From contig VERU01000007.1 of assembly GCA_018882485.1 (NCBI GenBank), positions 1 through 16,718 on the forward strand: a stretch of DNA of 16,718 nt, in the 5' to 3' direction. This document shows positions 14,181 through 16,718 of this stretch, piece by piece. Numbering within the stretch: position 1 is the stretch's first letter; every line of letters starts with the position of its first letter. This DNA is from Rhodoferax sp. (GTDB lineage: Bacteria > Pseudomonadota > Gammaproteobacteria > Burkholderiales > Burkholderiaceae_C). The position numbers were made by a program, and so were the translations under genes. The notes below the pieces were generated by a model. It was not told the origin of the DNA. It worked only from the letters and a program-made list of their open reading frames with translations, and did no database searches.

Positions 14181-15263
14181 ATGCATCTCACGACACGGCG
14201 GGCCTGGCTCGCGGGAACCGGTCTGGCCCTGGTGATGGGCGCACCCGTCGCACAGGCTGCGGACGCAGCGCCACTGGTCGCGGTGGCAGTGACCACTCAG
14301 CCCAGCAGCGCGTCCATGACCAGCTTCGAGGCGGTGGTGGAGGCGGTGCGCCAGACCACGCTGTCGACCCAGGTGCCAGGCGCCATCGTGGCGCTGCATG
14401 TGAAGGCCGGCGACCGCGTGCGGGCCGGTCAGGAGTTGCTGCGCGTCGATGCCCGGGCGGCCCAGCAAAATGTGGCGGCCAGCGCATCCCAGGTGGAAGC
14501 CGCCCAGGCAGCGCTCAACGTGGCCAACAAGGAATACGAGCGCCAGAAACAGCTGCTGCAGAAGCAGTACATCAGTCAGGCAGCCCTGGATCGGATCCAG
14601 GCCGAACGCGAGGCGGCCCAGGCTCAGGTGCAGGCGCTGCAGGCGCAAAACCGCGCAGCCCAGACTCAATCCGGATTCTTCGTGCTGAATGCGCCTTACG
14701 CCGGCGTGATCAGTGACCTGGCGGTGACCTTGGGCGACATGGCCATGCCCGGTCGTCCCTTGATGACCCTGCACGACCCCTCGGCGCTGCGCGTCACGGC
14801 GGCCCTGCCCGAAACCCTGCTGCCGAGCCTGGGAGGACAGATCAGGGGCGCACGCTACGACATCGCCGGTCAGGGCGGACCCCGGCCCGCCGCCCAGGTG
14901 CAACTGCTGCCCACGGTCGATGCGGCCACACACACGATCCCGTTGCGGCTGACCTTGCCACCGGGACTCCCGGGGGTAGCGCCTGGCATGTTCGCCCGGG
15001 TCTGGTTGCCCCTGCCCGAGACCTCGGCGGCGGGCGGCGCAGCCGCTGCCCGTGACGGCGCCAGCCGGCTGTATGTGCCAGCTTCATCGGTACTGCGCCG
15101 AGCCGAACTGACCGCCGTCTATGTGATTGATGCCCAAGGCAAGCCCCTGCTGCGGCAGATCCGGCTGGGCCGGCCAGCCGGCGACCAGGTGGAAGTGCTC
15201 AGCGGGCTGCGGCCCGGTGAGCAGATCGCCGCCGACCCTCAGGCCGCCGCCGCCCGACGCTGA
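14181..15263 (+). CDS. RND efflux periplasmic adaptor (membrane fusion protein)
   Basis: Adaptor proteins of this kind link an inner-membrane RND pump to an outer-membrane channel. From ATG 14181 the product has 360 residues. It opens with a signal peptide (MHLTTRRAWLAGTGLALVMG, likely cleavage after AQA), with no lipobox cysteine. Next come a lipoyl half (PGAIVALHVKAGDRVRAGQELL), an alpha-hairpin coiled coil rich in Gln/Ala (about residues 95-165, with QLLQKQYISQAALDRIQAEREA), the second lipoyl half (LNAPYAGVISDLAVTLGD), a beta-barrel region and a membrane-proximal domain (YVIDAQGKPLLRQIRLG). ATG 14181 is chosen over 14148 and 14166 because AGGTG lies 5 bases upstream and it puts the signal peptide at the N-terminus. 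The pump gene follows after 12 bases. Confidence 0.93.
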   Translation: MHLTTRRAWLAGTGLALVMGAPVAQAADAAPLVAVAVTTQPSSASMTSFEAVVEAVRQTTLSTQVPGAIVALHVKAGDRVRAGQELLRVDARAAQQNVAASASQVEAAQAALNVANKEYERQKQLLQKQYISQAALDRIQAEREAAQAQVQALQAQNRAAQTQSGFFVLNAPYAGVISDLAVTLGDMAMPGRPLMTLHDPSALRVTAALPETLLPSLGGQIRGARYDIAGQGGPRPAAQVQLLPTVDAATHTIPLRLTLPPGLPGVAPGMFARVWLPLPETSAAGGAAAARDGASRLYVPASSVLRRAELTAVYVIDAQGKPLLRQIRLGRPAGDQVEVLSGLRPGEQIAADPQAAAARR

Positions 15264-15275
15264 GGACCCGCCACC

Positions 15276-16718
15276 ATGTCGCAAAATCAACCGACACCCG
15301 GCATCTCCGGACGCATCGCCGCACTGTTCCTGAGTGCACAAATCACCCCGCTGCTGGCGCTGGTGGCGCTGTTGCTGGGCCTGTTTGCCGTGCTGGTGAC
15401 CCCGCGCGAGGAAGAGCCCCAGATCAACGTGACCATGGCCAACGTGCTGGTGCCTTTTCCCGGCGCATCGGTGCGCGACGTGGAGCAGATGGTGGCCACC
15501 CCGGGCGAGCAGGTGCTCTCCAAGATCGCAGGGGTCGAGCACGTGATGTCCGTCTCGCGGCCCGGCCTCGCCGTGCTGACCCTGCAGTTCAAGGTGGGGG
15601 TGCCGCGCACCGAGGCGCTGGTGCGGCTGCACGACACCATCCGAGGCAATTCGGACTGGTTGCCGCGCGGACTGGGCGTGATGGAGCCTCTGATCAAACC
15701 CAAAGGCATCGACGATGTGCCCATCGTCACGCTCACCCTGCACGGCAGCAGCGCTGCCGATACACCGGCCTTCGACCTGGAGCGTGTGGCGCACAGCATC
15801 GAGGCCGACATCAAGCGGGTACCGGGTACGCAGGACGTACAGACCCTGGGCGGACCGGAACGCGCCGTCCTGGTGCACATCGATCCGGAGCGCATGGCGG
15901 GCAGTGGGGTCGCCGTCCAGGATCTGCGCATGGCTCTGCAGTCGGCCAACATGGGTCTGCCCGTCGGCGAACTGCTGGGCGGCAACCGCAGCATCAGCCT
16001 GGAGGCCGGTCCGTTTCTGTCGCAACCCGACGAGGTGGCCGATCTGGTGGTGGGGGTGCGCGATGGCAAACCGGTGTTCCTGAAGGATGTGGCGTCGGTG
16101 GAAGACGGCGCCCCGCCGCCGAGCCGGCACGTGTGGTTCGGAGACCGGAACGGCGAATTCCCGGCTGTGACACTGAGCATCACCAAGAAGCCAGGCGAAA
16201 ACGCCATCGATGTGGCCGATGCGGTGCTGGCCCGGGTCCAGCAGTTGCGCGGCTCGTTGATCCCCGACGACGTGCAGGTCAAGGAGACCCGCAACTACGG
16301 GGCCACCGCCAACGACAAGGCCCTCAAGCTGATCCAGAAACTGCTGTTTGCCACAGCCTCGGTGGTGGCCCTGGTGTTCCTGGCGCTGGGCCGGCGTGAA
16401 GCCGCGATCGTGGGCACTGCGGTCATTCTCACACTGACCGTGACGCTGTTTGCGTCCTGGGCCTGGGGCTTCACCCTGAACCGGGTCTCGCTGTTCGCCC
16501 TCATCTTCTCCATCGGGATCCTGGTCGATGACGCGATCGTGGTGGTGGAAAACATCCACCGCCACCAGGCGCTGTACCCGCAGCGCAGCCTGGCCCAGCT
16601 CATCCCCGGTGCGGTGGACGAGGTGGGAAGCCCGACCATCCTGGCCACCCTGACCGTCATCGCGGCCCTGCTGCCCATGGCGTTTGTCAGCGGCCTGATG
16701 GGACCCTACATGAGCCCG
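15276..16718 (+). CDS. RND-family efflux permease, AcrB-type (3' partial)
   Basis: This is the first 481 residues of a proton-driven inner-membrane pump; the frame stays open to the right edge, and full proteins have about 1,000 residues. TM1 spans about residues 21-38 (TPLLALVALLLGLFAVLV), followed by EEEPQINVTMANVLVPFPGAS and the porter domain with VEQMVATPGEQVLSKIAGVEHV. TM2-TM4 follow from about residue 350, and the proton-relay aspartates Asp418 and Asp419 lie in GILVDDAIVVVENIHRH. GAGG 9 bases upstream of ATG 15276 serves as ribosome binding site. It is co-transcribed with the adaptor gene. The substrate cannot be read from this half; HAE1-type drug or solvent export is likelier than CusA-type metal export. 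Confidence 0.93.
   Translation, partial: MSQNQPTPGISGRIAALFLSAQITPLLALVALLLGLFAVLVTPREEEPQINVTMANVLVPFPGASVRDVEQMVATPGEQVLSKIAGVEHVMSVSRPGLAVLTLQFKVGVPRTEALVRLHDTIRGNSDWLPRGLGVMEPLIKPKGIDDVPIVTLTLHGSSAADTPAFDLERVAHSIEADIKRVPGTQDVQTLGGPERAVLVHIDPERMAGSGVAVQDLRMALQSANMGLPVGELLGGNRSISLEAGPFLSQPDEVADLVVGVRDGKPVFLKDVASVEDGAPPPSRHVWFGDRNGEFPAVTLSITKKPGENAIDVADAVLARVQQLRGSLIPDDVQVKETRNYGATANDKALKLIQKLLFATASVVALVFLALGRREAAIVGTAVILTLTVTLFASWAWGFTLNRVSLFALIFSIGILVDDAIVVVENIHRHQALYPQRSLAQLIPGAVDEVGSPTILATLTVIAALLPMAFVSGLMGPYMSP

Noticed and set aside
15084..16565. 493-codon minus-strand frame, rich in His/Gln/Gly, opposite the RND pump
   Set aside because: It is antisense to conserved RND motifs and compositionally typical of a shadow frame.
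1..16718. CRISPR arrays, tRNA or rRNA genes, insertion sequences
   Set aside because: No regularly spaced repeats, no tRNA-like cloverleaf, no rRNA sequence and no transposase-like frame was recognised on reading both strands.

Overview
The window is GC-rich, densely coded bacterial DNA. Gene content and protein style (class II ribonucleotide reductase, bacterial homospermidine synthase, beta-alanine transaminase with a CoA-acylating semialdehyde dehydrogenase, YbiB/TrpD2, HtrA, RND efflux) suggest a betaproteobacterium, probably Burkholderiales. This is inference; no rRNA or tRNA is present to fix it. There are 13 protein genes. The first (lon) is cut by the left edge and the last (an RND pump) by the right edge. 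No stretch over 300 bases lacks a gene; the largest gap is 203 bases (6825-7027).

Region 1 (1-3593, plus strand) is a tightly packed stress cluster: lon, a universal stress protein, an alpha/beta-hydrolase-like protein that has lost its nucleophile, and a host-attachment-family protein. The first two and last two genes overlap. Region 2 (3601-6824, minus strand) is a two-gene unit in which nrdJ (B12-dependent ribonucleotide reductase) overlaps hss (homospermidine synthase) by 4 bases. Divergent from nrdJ is an HtrA/Do-type periplasmic protease (7028-8458). Such genes resemble the protein quality-control, nucleotide and stress islands that some proteobacteria use under low oxygen; a degenerate FNR-like site at 6951 fits but does not prove this.

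Region 3 (8474-13409) is a beta-alanine/malonate-semialdehyde catabolic cassette. A LysR regulator is divergent from the transaminase and the semialdehyde dehydrogenase, which together convert beta-alanine to acetyl-CoA, and a YbiB/TrpD2 protein trails the dehydrogenase by 25 bases. Region 4 (13450-16718) is an ArsR-regulated efflux locus: arsR and a small DUF2892 membrane protein on the minus strand, divergent from a membrane fusion protein and an RND permease. A perfect 12-base palindrome lies between the two transcription units.

The least expected structures are a perfect 18-bp hairpin inside the 3' end of lon, where the conserved Lon fold stops, and a second hairpin with the same 6-bp core arms between nrdJ and htrA. 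Also notable are a hairpin whose two arms carry the stop codons of the convergent htrA and lysR genes, the dead nucleophile elbow of the hydrolase-like protein, and a ribonucleotide reductase lacking its C-terminal cysteine pair.
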